From Ostrinia nubilalis (taxonomy: Eukaryota; Arthropoda; Insecta; Lepidoptera; Crambidae): a stretch of DNA of 64,000 nucleotides. Below the pieces are notes generated by a model. That model saw nothing but the letters and a program-made list of their open reading frames with translations. It was not told the origin of the DNA and searched no databases. The position numbers were made by a program, and so were the translations under genes. This document shows positions 55,240 to 64,000 of this stretch, in pieces; position 1 is the stretch's first letter; each line of letters begins with the position of its first letter. The DNA is taken from assembly GCF_963855985.1 (NCBI RefSeq), contig NC_087118.1, positions 1,922,001-1,986,000 on the forward strand. The letters are read 5' to 3'.

Positions 55240-56172
55240 CTACACCACACATTCACTTTTGTCAACCCAACTGTTTTCCTTATCACTTAAGCCTAACCAT
55301 TTAACAAAAAGTTTGTTTCCTTTCCTTTTTATAACTTTCTCGATAAGATAAAGATCAGGCAGTTTCGTTTTTTGTAATTCATATTCGTAAAAAGAACCAA
55401 GAATAATTTGATTATGTTTATCTTCAATTTGATACGTTTGAGGATTTGTTTGTTTGATTTTTATGATTCGGAAAATTTCGGTAGACCAATTAGGTGTATA
55501 ACCTTTATAAAAATCTCCTTTGAATTTACTTATACGAACAAAGTCGCCAACTTGAAAAGTTGATCGTTTACGCGTTTGTGGCTTTTTGCTTCTATTAATA
55601 TTAGATCTAACGACAGTCTCATTGGAATCATTAACATTAATTGGTTTGAATTTAGTAACCCGATGAAAAGTGTTATTGTACTGCTGTACAACTGCATCTA
55701 AATTATTTTTAAACCATTGATAACGACCGCATAAACTAAATACTTTGTAGAGATGAGATTTTATCGTTCTTATTACTCGCTCTACAATTGCCGCCTTTTT
55801 AATCGAGTATGTGGAATAATGATTTATGTTGTAACTTTTTGTTAACTGTTTGAAACAATCGTTATAAAACTCTGTACCCAGATCGGTTTGTAAATTTCTA
55901 GGCTTTCGTGTTGATTCGATAAATATACTTAACATTGCGTTCGTAACACTTTGTTTGGATTTGGACTTCAACGGTCTAACCCATACGTATTTTGAAAAAG
56001 CATCAATTACAACTAGAACATATTTATATCCTTTATTAAATGATGAATATTTTTGAAAATCCATAAGGTCAGCTTGCCATAAATCATCTATCCCTTTAAT
56101 AATCGTATGTCGACGGATGAAATTTCTTCTCGCTGCTTTGTGTAGCTCGTTGACTATATCTTGTTTACTCAT
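55240..56172 (-). CDS. Retroviral-type integrase with chromodomain
   Basis: ATG at 56172 (MSKQDIVNELHKAARRNFIR), 310 codons. Catalytic triad: Asp35 (WQADLMDF), Asp97 (QTDLGTEF), Glu131 (AIVERVIRTIK). After the core there is an SH3-like region (FQVGDFVRISKFKGDFYKGY) and, at about 275-310, a chromodomain (YLIEKVIKRKGNKLFVKWLG...SWVDKSEC) that may direct integration to heterochromatin. The N-terminal zinc site is absent or very short. The start overlaps the previous gene by 8 nt (ATGAGTAA). Intact; it would insert the element and make the 6-bp duplication. Confidence 0.93.
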   Translation of the reverse strand: MSKQDIVNELHKAARRNFIRRHTIIKGIDDLWQADLMDFQKYSSFNKGYKYVLVVIDAFSKYVWVRPLKSKSKQSVTNAMLSIFIESTRKPRNLQTDLGTEFYNDCFKQLTKSYNINHYSTYSIKKAAIVERVIRTIKSHLYKVFSLCGRYQWFKNNLDAVVQQYNNTFHRVTKFKPINVNDSNETVVRSNINRSKKPQTRKRSTFQVGDFVRISKFKGDFYKGYTPNWSTEIFRIIKIKQTNPQTYQIEDKHNQIILGSFYEYELQKTKLPDLYLIEKVIKRKGNKLFVKWLGLSDKENSWVDKSECVV

Positions 56173-56515
56173 TCTTGATGGATTTTGCTGCAATCATCAG
56201 ATCGATATCTTTTTTTGTGTAATATAATGTAGTTAAATTATTAGTAGTTAATTTTTCCAAATTATTCAGATACTTTTTAACATTACTTTGAATGTTTTTC
56301 AATTCATTTTTTAAATCTTGAACACATTTATCCACATACTCTTTATTTACAGCCTCGTCTTCTTTTTCCGGAGTTGGTAGTCCTTTTAATCTCGATGATT
56401 TTAAATCAAAGTGACCTGCATCTGACCTTACTAATGTGTCATCAGTAAGAATATTAGTAAAGTCAGATAGTCGTAAACGCTTATGAACGTGATGACCAAA
56501 TTTATCTATATTCAT
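56165..56515 (-). CDS. Small coiled-coil Polinton protein
   Basis: 116 codons, MNIDKFGHHVHKRLRLSDFT. Opens with a basic motif (HHVHKRLRL), has LKGLPTPEKEDEAVNKEYVD in the middle (a phrase also seen in phage/viral fibre-type proteins), then a long amphipathic helix (LKNELKNIQSNVKKYLNNLE). ATG overlaps the stop of the upstream gene (ATGA). Possibly a structural or fibre-like virion part (inference). Confidence 0.65.
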   Translation of the reverse strand: MNIDKFGHHVHKRLRLSDFTNILTDDTLVRSDAGHFDLKSSRLKGLPTPEKEDEAVNKEYVDKCVQDLKNELKNIQSNVKKYLNNLEKLTTNNLTTLYYTKKDIDLMIAAKSIKNE

Positions 56516-57555
56516 TGCCGTCTGCTCGGCTTCTGTAGTGTAATGGTACTGCCAAACCCTCCTGTTGGGAGCTTTATATATTTTATGTCTTTTATAATAC
56601 CAGCTTCATTCAATTCCTCTATTATTGCATAAATTTCATTTTGTACTCCAGTGTTACCAGCTGCCCATGATCCAAGTAGTAATTTTAACCTTTCCACTAA
56701 TTCATTTGGATCATCCCAATAAACCAAATCAGTATCCTTCTTAACTTCTTTCAAAATATCGATGCCTTCACCTCGTGGGAGACTTTCTACACTACTCGTG
56801 TGACTTCTAGAGAACTTAAACAAAGGTTTGATTATATTCATATATTTAAAACCTTTGTTACTGTTTATTGGTTTTGATGGATCACAGTTTCGTTTGTGTG
56901 CATTGGTATCTATAAGTACTAATTTATAATTTTGTAAGTCCTCATTTGTAATCATTTTTAAATCTGGAGTTTTTTTGTACAATAATTCTTTTAAGCCTGG
57001 AGTTTTTTTTAGGTTACGGTTTCCAATTTTCAAAATGCGGTCATCATCATGAACACGCGTATTGCCGAGCATCAGCTTTCCCTTTACGTTTCTAATACCA
57101 TAAGGTACATCACTCATCACTTCAGATGACACCGACCATGATAAAGAATCGTTATTGATACTCGGTGATGATTGAAGAGATTTAAATGAGTTTTCATGGA
57201 CATCGTAATCCACCGAGGGCGAAGTAGTAAGGGTTTTGTTAGATGTTTTGCAAACATCTTTATTATCTAAATCGTCTTCATCATCGTCACGTTCTTCATA
57301 ATCTTCAGTAGAAGTATTTGATGCTTCACTTTCACTGTATTTAGTTCTTTTAGCTTCTGAGTTTTGCTCCAATCCTTCATTTATAGGACGTTTTTCATCA
57401 GTTTGGTTTGTTAGTAGTTTCAGCGGGTTAATTATAGGTTTAAATATCGTGTCCAAAGCCATATCATTTGAATTTTTTACATCTTTAATCATTTCTACTT
57501 TTCTTTTTACAGCTGCAGCAGATTTTACTATTTGTTCCTTTAAGTTTCTTTCCAT
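56512..57555 (-). CDS. Conserved Polinton protein of unknown function
   Basis: 347 codons, MERNLKEQIVKSAAAVKRKV. The N-terminal half is acidic and Ser/Thr-rich, disordered (EDYEERDDDEDDLDN). The C-terminal half is conserved among Polintons: YGIRNVKGKLMLGNTRV, KTPGLKELLYKKTPD, LIDTNAHKRN, INSNKGFKYMNIIKPLF and DDPNELVERLKLLLGSWAAG...GVQNEIYAIIEELNEAGII. I know no function; an internal virion or DNA-binding role is a guess. TATA/TCAGT promoter upstream; heads the block with the 116-aa protein and integrase. Confidence 0.75.
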   Translation of the reverse strand: MERNLKEQIVKSAAAVKRKVEMIKDVKNSNDMALDTIFKPIINPLKLLTNQTDEKRPINEGLEQNSEAKRTKYSESEASNTSTEDYEERDDDEDDLDNKDVCKTSNKTLTTSPSVDYDVHENSFKSLQSSPSINNDSLSWSVSSEVMSDVPYGIRNVKGKLMLGNTRVHDDDRILKIGNRNLKKTPGLKELLYKKTPDLKMITNEDLQNYKLVLIDTNAHKRNCDPSKPINSNKGFKYMNIIKPLFKFSRSHTSSVESLPRGEGIDILKEVKKDTDLVYWDDPNELVERLKLLLGSWAAGNTGVQNEIYAIIEELNEAGIIKDIKYIKLPTGGFGSTITLQKPSRRQ

Positions 57556-57592
57556 TATTAAGATTCCTGTTCTGTTTGACTTCTCTAATCAA

Positions 57593-57627
57593 ACTGAGTG
57601 ATTGCTAACTTAACATCTATACTTATA
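57593..57627 (-). promoter_or_regulatory. TATA plus TCAGT initiator for the integrase block
   Basis: Minus strand TATAAG (57627-57622) then TCAGT (57597-57593), 32 nt from T to the initiator A, 38 nt before the ATG at 57555. Confidence 0.6.
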
Positions 57628-57633
57628 AAAAGT

Positions 57634-58320
57634 TCAGTCCATTACTATGAATGTATCAAACTTCATTCGATAACAGCCTTTGTTTCGTTCACAATCCTTA
57701 TTGATGACCACATAACTGTAAGGTTTACTCCATACAGTTGAGCACATTTCACGAAATTGCGACCATGACATGTCAGACCCAACATGCTCATCGTAAACGT
57801 GTCTTAGATTTATATCATCTTGCTTGAACAATATAATAAGATTAGCATTATCTCTTACCAGTTGCTTAGGTATTTTAGTATAAGTTTGATTCATATAAAA
57901 ACAATCAATGTTTTTATGCCGACCCATGGCAAAATAATCGCGTATATTGTTTTGATTTTCACAAGCAACATCGTCAAATATGATAATCGAGTCAGGCAAT
58001 GCTTCGTGAGGACTCAAAATTTCACTATTATGATTATACTTGTTATAAGATGTGCCTGCCACCTTGTCCAATACTTTTTCTAAAAATACGTACTTTGGTT
58101 GGTATAAAGACTTAGAGTACACATACAGGTTACGAAAACGTGGCCCATTCTTATGTAACAATAAACTGATAACTAAATTTGTCTTTCCACAGTTCGATGG
58201 ACCACACACGATACTACGTATAGTATTTGGCAATAATTTCCCATGACGCTTAGGCTCGTTTGATGCTTCAGGACAGACGCATTCCAATTTAAGTGATTCT
58301 TTTTGTTTCAGAAATTTCAT
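57634..58320 (-). CDS. A32-like DNA-packaging ATPase (FtsK/HerA type)
   Basis: ATG at 58320 (MKFLKQKESLKLECVCPEAS), 228 codons; the open frame extends 14 codons further upstream without ATG. Walker A GPSNCGKT (residues 40-47), Walker B IIIFDD (112-117), then YFAMGRHKNIDCFYMNQTYT with the Arg/Gln sensor typical of Polinton ATPases, and DNANLIILFKQ. It pumps the genome into capsids. First leftward gene inside the right TIR. Intact. Confidence 0.93.
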   Translation of the reverse strand: MKFLKQKESLKLECVCPEASNEPKRHGKLLPNTIRSIVCGPSNCGKTNLVISLLLHKNGPRFRNLYVYSKSLYQPKYVFLEKVLDKVAGTSYNKYNHNSEILSPHEALPDSIIIFDDVACENQNNIRDYFAMGRHKNIDCFYMNQTYTKIPKQLVRDNANLIILFKQDDINLRHVYDEHVGSDMSWSQFREMCSTVWSKPYSYVVINKDCERNKGCYRMKFDTFIVMD

Positions 58321-58455
58321 AACAGAATTTTTAAGTCGACTGTCGTGATCTGTGGATTTCAAAGAACTGATGAAATATACTCACGCCGATGGTTAAAAAA
58401 TGTAGTTCGAAAAAGGTTACAAGCATGGGTTACTTACGTTCGTGTTATTGGGCGA

Positions 58456-58573
58456 TTAGATCCTAAATCACTTTTTTGTTATAATTGGTCGTTCTAATTA
58501 ACTTTCTTCGAAAGAGCGGACGAAGGAAGCGAATGAGAAGAAAGTGAATTAGAACGAACAATTATAACCTACT
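58456..58573 (-). repeat. Right terminal inverted repeat of the Polinton
   Basis: Reverse complement of 40451-40568 with few substitutions; also hairpin-forming (ATAATTGGTCGTTCTAATTA pairs with the outer part). Followed by the CATCTA target duplication at 58574-58579. Confidence 0.93.
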
Positions 58574-58599
58574 CATCTACCTTGTTGTATTACCTTGTC

Positions 58600-59280
58600 T
58601 CGGTGAATAAATGATCTTTTGATCTTTTTGATCTTTTTTGATCAAAATGCATCGATCGCCATCGCTGCACGCCGGCTGATCGAGTGTGAACCTTATAGGA
58701 TTCGGAAGTGATGTCACCAACGAGTTCAATGTGGGTAACTTTTGTAGTCATGCAGACAATAAATATCATTATATTATAGGCTTCTATAGTTTTGTTCCCT
58801 TGGACATCAAAATCGTCTCTCTTGTTCATGAATTGTCTAGATTGAGTAACTTGCTGTTCGGGTAAATCTCCCATTACTTACTTTAGCAGTAGCATTCAAT
58901 TTAGCACAATTGAAATATCTGTGTACTTATTTTCTCGCCAATGGTTTCGCCTTAATATTCCAAAATGTGGAGCTGAGTCAGCTTTCTTGTGAATTAACAT
59001 GATGTCAGTATTAATATAAACGTTTTCGACAATCTGCACGACGCGGTTTGCAACAATAGATTTCCACCTATTCGTCTCTCCAGACAGCTAGGCGATCACA
59101 ATATAAAAATCTGTTCATAGTGTGCGAACATCTGTGAGGTCGGTATTCTTCACATTATTCGTTCTCATTTGCTTCATCCAGTTTACTCAAAGCACCACAT
59201 AGCTCAAGACGTAGTAAAAACAGGTTTTAGAGAGCACTTGAGTTTTTTAGCAATTTATTTCGTTTCAAACCCTTCATATA
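58600..59280 (-). pseudogene. BEL/Pao RNase H-integrase remains
   Basis: On the minus strand from about 59120: RWKSIVANRVVQIVENV (the W..FVANRV block after RNase H), then from 58874 MGDLPEQQVTQSRQFMNKRD (integrase N-terminal MGDLP..RV...F), IFIVCMTTKVTHIELVGDIT (core with catalytic Asp region changed). Frame lost after SESYK, where a copy of the CAGCCGGCGTGCAG repeat begins. Dead. Confidence 0.7.
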
Positions 59281-59283
59281 GTT

Positions 59284-59513
59284 CAAGGCTGCTCAACCTT
59301 TTGAAGAGTCGGGCCAAACGGTGGATTCAGTCGTTAACGACGGGCCACCTACATTTTTGACAGCTAACTTCAGAGAGATCTTAAAGTTTGTACTGTGCTC
59401 GGCGGGATTTTTTATTTGGTGCGTTTTTTTTTTCAAACTGTACATGCGCGGGTCACTTAAAATTCTTTTGGGGGCCACACTGTGGCCCGCAGGCCTGGAG
59501 TTGAGCAGCCTTG
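59284..59513. mobile_element. hAT-like MITE (CAAGGCTGCTCAAC ends)
   Basis: CAAGGCTGCTCAAC at the left and GTTGAGCAGCCTTG at the right, with ATATAGTT / ATCTAGTT flanks (7 of 8). GGGCCA and GGCCC blocks repeat inside the ends. Non-coding; inserted in the BEL/Pao relic. Confidence 0.8.
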
Positions 59514-59521
59514 ATCTAGTT

Positions 59522-59735
59522 GATCTTATGTGAACGGCTGCAGTATAATGCACTCACAGAGGCATCGCTAAATTTATTATAATTATTGTATTTTGCTCGG
59601 CCTGCATTTGGCCTTCCAGCTACCTTTATCAGGTCGTCGGACCTCCTTGTCGGTGGATGTCCCAACGCTGCGTTTTACGGTACGTGGCCTCCGCTCCATA
59701 ACCTTGCTGGCCCATCGGCCGTCAGTTCTGCGTAC
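59522..59735 (+). repeat. Host repeat into which the mariner inserted (left half)
   Basis: Contains CCTGCATTTGGCCTTCCAGC and TCGGACCTCCTTGTCGGTGG. Together with 60625-60720 (GAAGTCATTGGGGGAGGCCT, CAGCAGTGGACGTCCTGTAG, then GATGATGATG-like end) it looks like a LINE C-terminus and 3' tail of a kind common in moths. Confidence 0.5.
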
Positions 59736-59737
59736 TA

Positions 59738-60622
59738 CGAGGGGCGGCTGATAATTCCGCGGCCTAAGGTACTTAGCGATGAGTAATTAGCATGTTACTC
59801 ATGTCACTAGTTGCGACACTCAGTAGTATTATAAAAAGCAATCACTAATTAAGTTTGCACTGATAGTTCAATTTCTATCGAACAAATGACATCACCATGT
59901 CCGCCAAATCTGGAGATTTGCGGAATTTCGACACCGCGCGCCGCGGACATAATTCCTCGTAAAGAAGGAAAATAGACCGAAAGACATTTTTGAAGAGATG
60001 TCATTGGTTCTTCAGGATTCTGGACCTTCATATACCATGGTTAAAAAATGGGCCCGACTATTTCAACACGGACGAGAGACCTGTGAAAACGACCCCCGCC
60101 CTGTCACGATACTGAGTGAAGGAAACGTTCAAAAGTCGAAAAAATCGTTCCGGCTGACCAAAGAATTAAATCGTGGCAGATAGCTGTAGAATATTTCTTT
60201 ATGTTCGCGAGGCTATTGTACAGAAATGACGTGGGAAACTGACACGCGGATTGATCTTTCGGCAAGACAACGCGCCCGTTCACGCCGCACGAGTTGCGAG
60301 GCCAAGCCCTGAAAGACACCGGGTTCTCAGAGATTGGCCACCCACCATATAGCCAAGACCTATTACCTAGCGATATTTTACTGTTTTTCGATTTGAAAAA
60401 GGACTTACGGGGCCGGAGATAGGTATGCAGATGACAACGAAATTAAAGCTGCGGTTGGTCGTCATTTTGAAAAAAAAATTTTTGGGTGGGTAAAAGGCAT
60501 TGTATGCGAGATTTAAGAAATGTATTTCTTTTGAGGGAGATTATATTACAAAATAAAAAATAGAAACCATTTATTTTATTTCATTAAGTACCTTAGGCCG
60601 CGGAATTATCAGCCGGCCCTCG
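59738..60622 (+). mobile_element. Decayed mariner element
   Basis: Ends CGAGGGGCGGCTGATAATTC and its inverse (GAATTATCAGCCGGCCCTCG), flanked by TA (59736-59737, 60623-60624). The transposase is reduced: DSGPSYTMVKKWARLFQHGR (HTH region, about 60010-60070) and, in another frame near 60340, HPPYSQDLLPSDILLF (the HPPYSPDLAPSD.. catalytic region) followed by LKKDLRG. Large internal deletion and frameshifts: inactive. Confidence 0.85.
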
Positions 60623-60894
60623 TATGTGCTTCCAACCGTGCGATGTGGAAGTCATTGGGGGAGGCCTATGCTCAGCAGTGGACGTCCTGTAGCTGAAATG
60701 ATGATGCTGACGTTTTTTTTCTCTCTATCCATACCGATCTATATCTGTATTTTGTCAATATGAATCAAATCCTGCCATATCTTAATCCAATCTTTTTCTA
60801 ATGAGTTACTTATCTTTCTATCCTTATAATTTTTTTATCAGCCAAAGTTTTTGTTTTGAAACAAATAAATACTTTCTATTCTATTTCCATTAGA

Positions 60895-61560
60895 ATCTTA
60901 GCCATGACTGTACTTGGAGCTAAGCTCCAGCCAAGGGGATCAAAAAGTTTGATCAGATGTATCAGATAAAATGTTACGTTTCATGATTGGTTTTGCAATT
61001 TGTGGTATATTCACATTGTATTTATCTGTCCTCAAATTCCATTCAATACCCAATGCTTGGACTATTCCATCAAGGTTCATGAAACTACTTTAGCACTAGC
61101 TGATCTTTTGTTGTCTTCTATTGTTGACTTCATAAACTCAACGCAGAACTAGATAGCAAAAGGTATTTGACCGCAATTGCATGTGATGTTAAGTGAGATG
61201 CAGTATAAGATGGTAGATATCTATCTGTAAGTGCCTATAAGGTCTGGATTATAGTGTTCAGGAGAGAGCAGCAGGCAGTGACCTGTTCGCATTATAGTAT
61301 TGAAGTGTAACCTGGTGGATGGTCATATCAGATGTATTATTATCTGCTCTGTAAGTTCTCATTAAATTAAAGCATTATAGCTTCAATTGACCAGTCCACT
61401 CCTGATAAAAGGTCTTTGATATAAAAGTATTGTTTTATAATTTTATAGAAATCGGCACTCTTCGGTATTTCGGTCTCCAAATAATGCACTGGTAATCCGA
61501 ATCAGTTTTTGTCACATAAATCTGAAGATCATTTTCATAATGTCATCTATGAAGCAAACA
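60895..61560 (-). pseudogene. BEL/Pao reverse transcriptase-RNase H remains
   Basis: On the minus strand near 60960 the phrase LIPLAG.. in one frame and SLAPSTVMAKI-like text in a neighbouring frame match the FDPLG.(..)P.T..AK.L block between RT and RNase H of BEL/Pao. Upstream sequence is riddled with stops. Same strand and order as the integrase remains at 58.6-59.3 kb, so probably one element. Confidence 0.5.
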
Positions 61561-61879
61561 CGTTTCATCTCATTATAATATTTCTCGGGTCTTCTTGCAG
61601 CTGAGAACTGCTTGTGGGTTCACAAGCAGTTCGTTATTCAGTGAAATATAAATCGAACCTTAACACGAAGCATCAAATACAATCGTGCGCGAGTTGTCTC
61701 CGTATTATTCCAGACGACCGCATGATGAGGTAAGTATACTGTCATTCTTGTTTCTTTTTCTTTTTCAGGTAGGTACGTTGTTTTGTAAAAAAAAAAATCT
61801 GTGTGTTCGTTAACCTTTTTAGGTCTGGTGATTTCTGCAACTTTCTTTCTAACTGAACGGACCTCTGTGTGGTTATATT

Positions 61880-62095
61880 TTTGGGTTTTTTTAAGGGAAA
61901 GGAAGCAAACGAGCAGACGAATCACCTGATGGTAAGTGATTACCCGCCGCCCATAGACACCCGCTCCTCGGTGAGTTACAGGTGCGTTGATTGTCTTTAA
62001 GGTATTAGAGTCTCCTCTTGAAAGATTATAGATCGCATTGGTCCGCAAATACTGCAAACGGCAGTTCATTCCTCGGTTTGGTGTCTGCAAATGGT
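61880..62095. repeat. Common lepidopteran interspersed repeat
   Basis: AAACGAGCAGACGAATCACC, TGATGGTAAGTGATTACCCG, CCGCCCATAGACACCCGC, CAGGTGCGTTGATTGTCTTT and GGCAGTTCATTCC are phrases of a repeat found in very many moth genomes and transcripts (recalled). Confidence 0.7.
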
Positions 62096-62149
62096 GATTG
62101 TGGATTTTCTCTTTTAAATGGTAATTTTACAACATAAATCTATCTACCG

Positions 62150-63216
62150 CTACTGTGCCAAGTGCGAGTCGGGCTCGCACACCGAGGGTTCCGCCGTACA
62201 AACGTAGCGGTTTACAATTTATGACGTATTAAATCAAATTACTTACTTGATTCCGTTGCGAGTAGTGGCGAATTTCAAAATATGCGGTATGATTATTTTT
62301 TATTTATTTATTTTTCCTATATTTGCATTATAGGTAGGTACCTACCTCAGCGTTTTGAATTTTTGCGTTGATTTAGAATTTCTCACAGTTTAGAGGCAAT
62401 TAGATTTAAGAAGTGTTTGATATGAATTTCAACTTTAATATCTCTACGCGTTCATGTGAAAAAGGGTAGGTAGTAAGTTTATAATTATTAAAAAAATATT
62501 TTATGTCATGTAAGCAAAAATAATATTTTAAATTTTATATAACTTCAAATTTATCATTTTCGCAATTTTTCCTTTATCTGTACTATATAACGTTGCTTCG
62601 TGCCGAATTTCAAGATTCTGAGTTCACAGGAAGTACCTTGTAGGTTTTGATTCCCTAGCGTGTGACGGAAATTCGTCTAAGGTGTCGGTATAAACTGCTG
62701 TATCTTTTGATCGCGTTAACTTAGAAGTTTGATTTTTTTACTTCTTAAAGGGACAATAGATCTAGGTATTTGGTATAAATTTCAATTTGATACCTTTATT
62801 CGTTCGTGAGAAATAAGGTAGTAAGTTTCATTTTATTAAAATATTTTTATTATATTATATAACTAAAAAAATGAAATTTTCGCAATTTTTCCTATATTTG
62901 CATTATATGACAATGCTTTATACCAAATTTCAAGATTCTGAGTTTACGGGAAGTATCCTGTAGGTTTTGATTCCTTTGCGAGTGTCGAAAATTTGTTGAA
63001 AATATCGACATAATCGGCTGTATCTTTTGATTGGCTTGGCTTAGAAGTTTGATATTTTCACAGCTTAAAGGGACAATAGACCTGAGTATTTCATGTGAAT
63101 TTCAGCTTGATACGTTCACGCGTTCTTGAGATAAAGGGTCTTGACAGACGGACGGACGGACAACAAAGTGATCCTATAAGGGTTCCGTTTTTTCCTTATG
63201 AGGTACGGAACCCTAA
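62150..63216 (+). repeat. Lepidopteran interspersed repeat, copy 2, intact
   Basis: Starts near GTGCCAAGTGCGAGTCGGGC and ends GTACGGAACCCTAAAAAT; from 62250 it parallels 787-2789. It retains the uninterrupted GGTGTCGGTATAAAC site at about 62680 that is split by the Transib-like element in copy 1. It carries a 35-bp extra TTATTTATTTATTTTT stretch near 62300. Confidence 0.75.
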
Positions 63217-63224
63217 AAATGTCC

Positions 63225-63320
63225 TGAAGCAGTGGTAGGGTTATACTGGGGAGTGTAAAACTATCAGAGTGCTTTATAAAAGCCTACTTGCAAAAATAAA
63301 TGAGAAATATGAGTTTTATG
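63225..63320 (+). repeat. LINE A-type 3' tail
   Basis: TGAAGCAGTGGTAGGGTTAT, GAGTGTAAAA, GCTTTATAAAAGCCTACTTG and CAAAAATAAATGAG match the tail of LINE A at 12.80-12.87 kb. Only the last 100 bp are present. Confidence 0.75.
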
Positions 63321-63322
63321 CC

Positions 63323-63429
63323 CGTTTTCACCATTAATCCCAAATTTTTAAGTGACCCCTATAAAAACAAAATTCCTGTTATGTATTACCATAGGGGTCA
63401 CTTACAAATTAGGGATTGATGGTGAAAAC
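63323..63429. mobile_element. 107-bp foldback MITE
   Basis: GTTTTCACCATTAATCCC at the left and GGGATTGATGGTGAAAAC at the right, with inner arms AAGTGACCCCTA/TAGGGGTCACTT. It can fold into one long hairpin. Confidence 0.7.
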
Positions 63430-64000
63430 TGGCATTAGTCCTTTTGATAGCTCGTCTCTCCCTAAAAATGCAATTTCCGAAAATTATAATATTGTTACGC
63501 TAAAATATTGTAACATTTTTATTTTGAATAAAGCTATAATTTTAAATACTGCCATAAGTAATGTAATATTTCACAAGGTAAAAGTACGTTATCCTTTTTA
63601 CGAATTTATTTAATTACGAATAGTTCGAGGAAAAACTACGTAAACCACACTTACACGTTGAATGCACGACTAAATCTGAACGCCAATAAATAGTTATCAG
63701 CAATAATACCAAACAGCAAGTATTCCTTAACATGTCAACAATGCAATATTCATAATTACAACAACAAGTGTTAAAATTTGTTTCGCGGAATAAGTACGCA
63801 ACGCTCTTTTTTAAGTTTTTCTCAAAACCTATTAATTGTATTTTAAATATAAATACATAGGCCCCTCACAGACATTTTTAGCTATCTTTTGATGTATAAC
63901 ACATATTTTTAATAATGGTAATACATTTTTAAGACAGTTTTTTTACGCTCCTGAAAAGTTGGCATTTTTCACTTGCGTACTTATTCCAGGAAGGGTGCGA
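63430..64000. other. AT-rich end of window, no gene seen
   Basis: No convincing frame; the 65-codon frame at 63416-63613 is low complexity (Asn/Ile/Lys). Confidence 0.5.

Larger units (their letters stand above)
40451..58573. mobile_element. Polinton/Maverick (adintovirus-like) element, 18.1 kb, full length
   Basis: 118-bp terminal inverted repeats starting AGTAGGTTATAATTGTTCG and a perfect 6-bp direct repeat CATCTA on both sides (40445-40450, 58574-58579); 6-bp duplications are the Polinton rule. It encodes the full set: protein-primed DNA polymerase B, retroviral-type integrase, A32-like packaging ATPase, adenain-like protease, major and minor capsid proteins, and a PLA2 capsid protein. 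Polymerase and one small gene run rightward, the ten others leftward. Secondary damage: hAT-like insert in the polymerase, one TAG in the major capsid gene, a foldback MITE at the 3' end of the leftward block, and SINE and piggyBac-type inserts in the left arm. Confidence 0.93.

Overview
The window is a stretch of insect, almost certainly lepidopteran (moth or butterfly), nuclear genome made nearly entirely of nested transposable elements. The clues are spliced genes with GT-AG introns, CR1/Jockey-type LINEs with the moth-typical 3' tail (ACTGAGTTTGTTGCGGCGC...), tRNA-derived SINEs, a DIRS element, gypsy and BEL/Pao LTR elements, and Transib, hAT, piggyBac and mariner pieces. I see no confident single-copy host gene.

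Layout. 0.8-2.8 kb: a moth repeat split by a Transib-like element (a second, unsplit copy lies at 62.2-63.2 kb). 3.76-8.73 kb: a structurally complete but coding-dead DIRS tyrosine-recombinase retrotransposon. 9.5-12.9 kb: a microsatellite, a SINE and LINE A. 13.0-22.8 kb: LINE B, split by a hAT element and by a 3.9-kb element that carries a decayed spliced DUF4806-like gene. 22.8-26.6 kb: a 3.9-kb near-perfect palindrome. 27.51-39.68 kb: a young Ty3/gypsy element with near-identical 1.47-kb LTRs, 4-bp target duplication, intact gag and pol joined by a -1 frameshift signal, and a 3.2-kb long-TIR element in its leader.

The centrepiece is an 18,123-bp Polinton/Maverick (adintovirus-like) element at 40451-58573. 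It has 118-bp terminal inverted repeats that fold into hairpins and a perfect 6-bp target duplication (CATCTA). Plus strand: a spliced gene of unknown function, protein-primed DNA polymerase B, and a small basic protein. Minus strand, in transcription order: packaging ATPase, a conserved Polinton protein, a small coiled-coil protein, integrase with chromodomain, PLA2-domain capsid protein, adenain-type protease, penton-like minor capsid protein, a 48-aa protein, the double-jelly-roll major capsid protein and a 147-aa protein. These are packed like viral genes: five stop/start overlaps (four of them ATGA), TATA plus TCAGT-type initiators in front of three blocks, and a canonical A AAA AAC slippery site where the PLA2 frame ends and the ATG-less protease frame begins. 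The copy is damaged: a hAT-like insertion separates the zinc finger of the polymerase from its body, one TAG interrupts the major capsid gene, and a foldback MITE replaces the end of the 147-aa gene.

58.6-64 kb: a decayed minus-strand BEL/Pao element broken up by a hAT MITE and a mariner relic, then common moth repeats. All calls are by eye from sequence and translation; no database search was possible.
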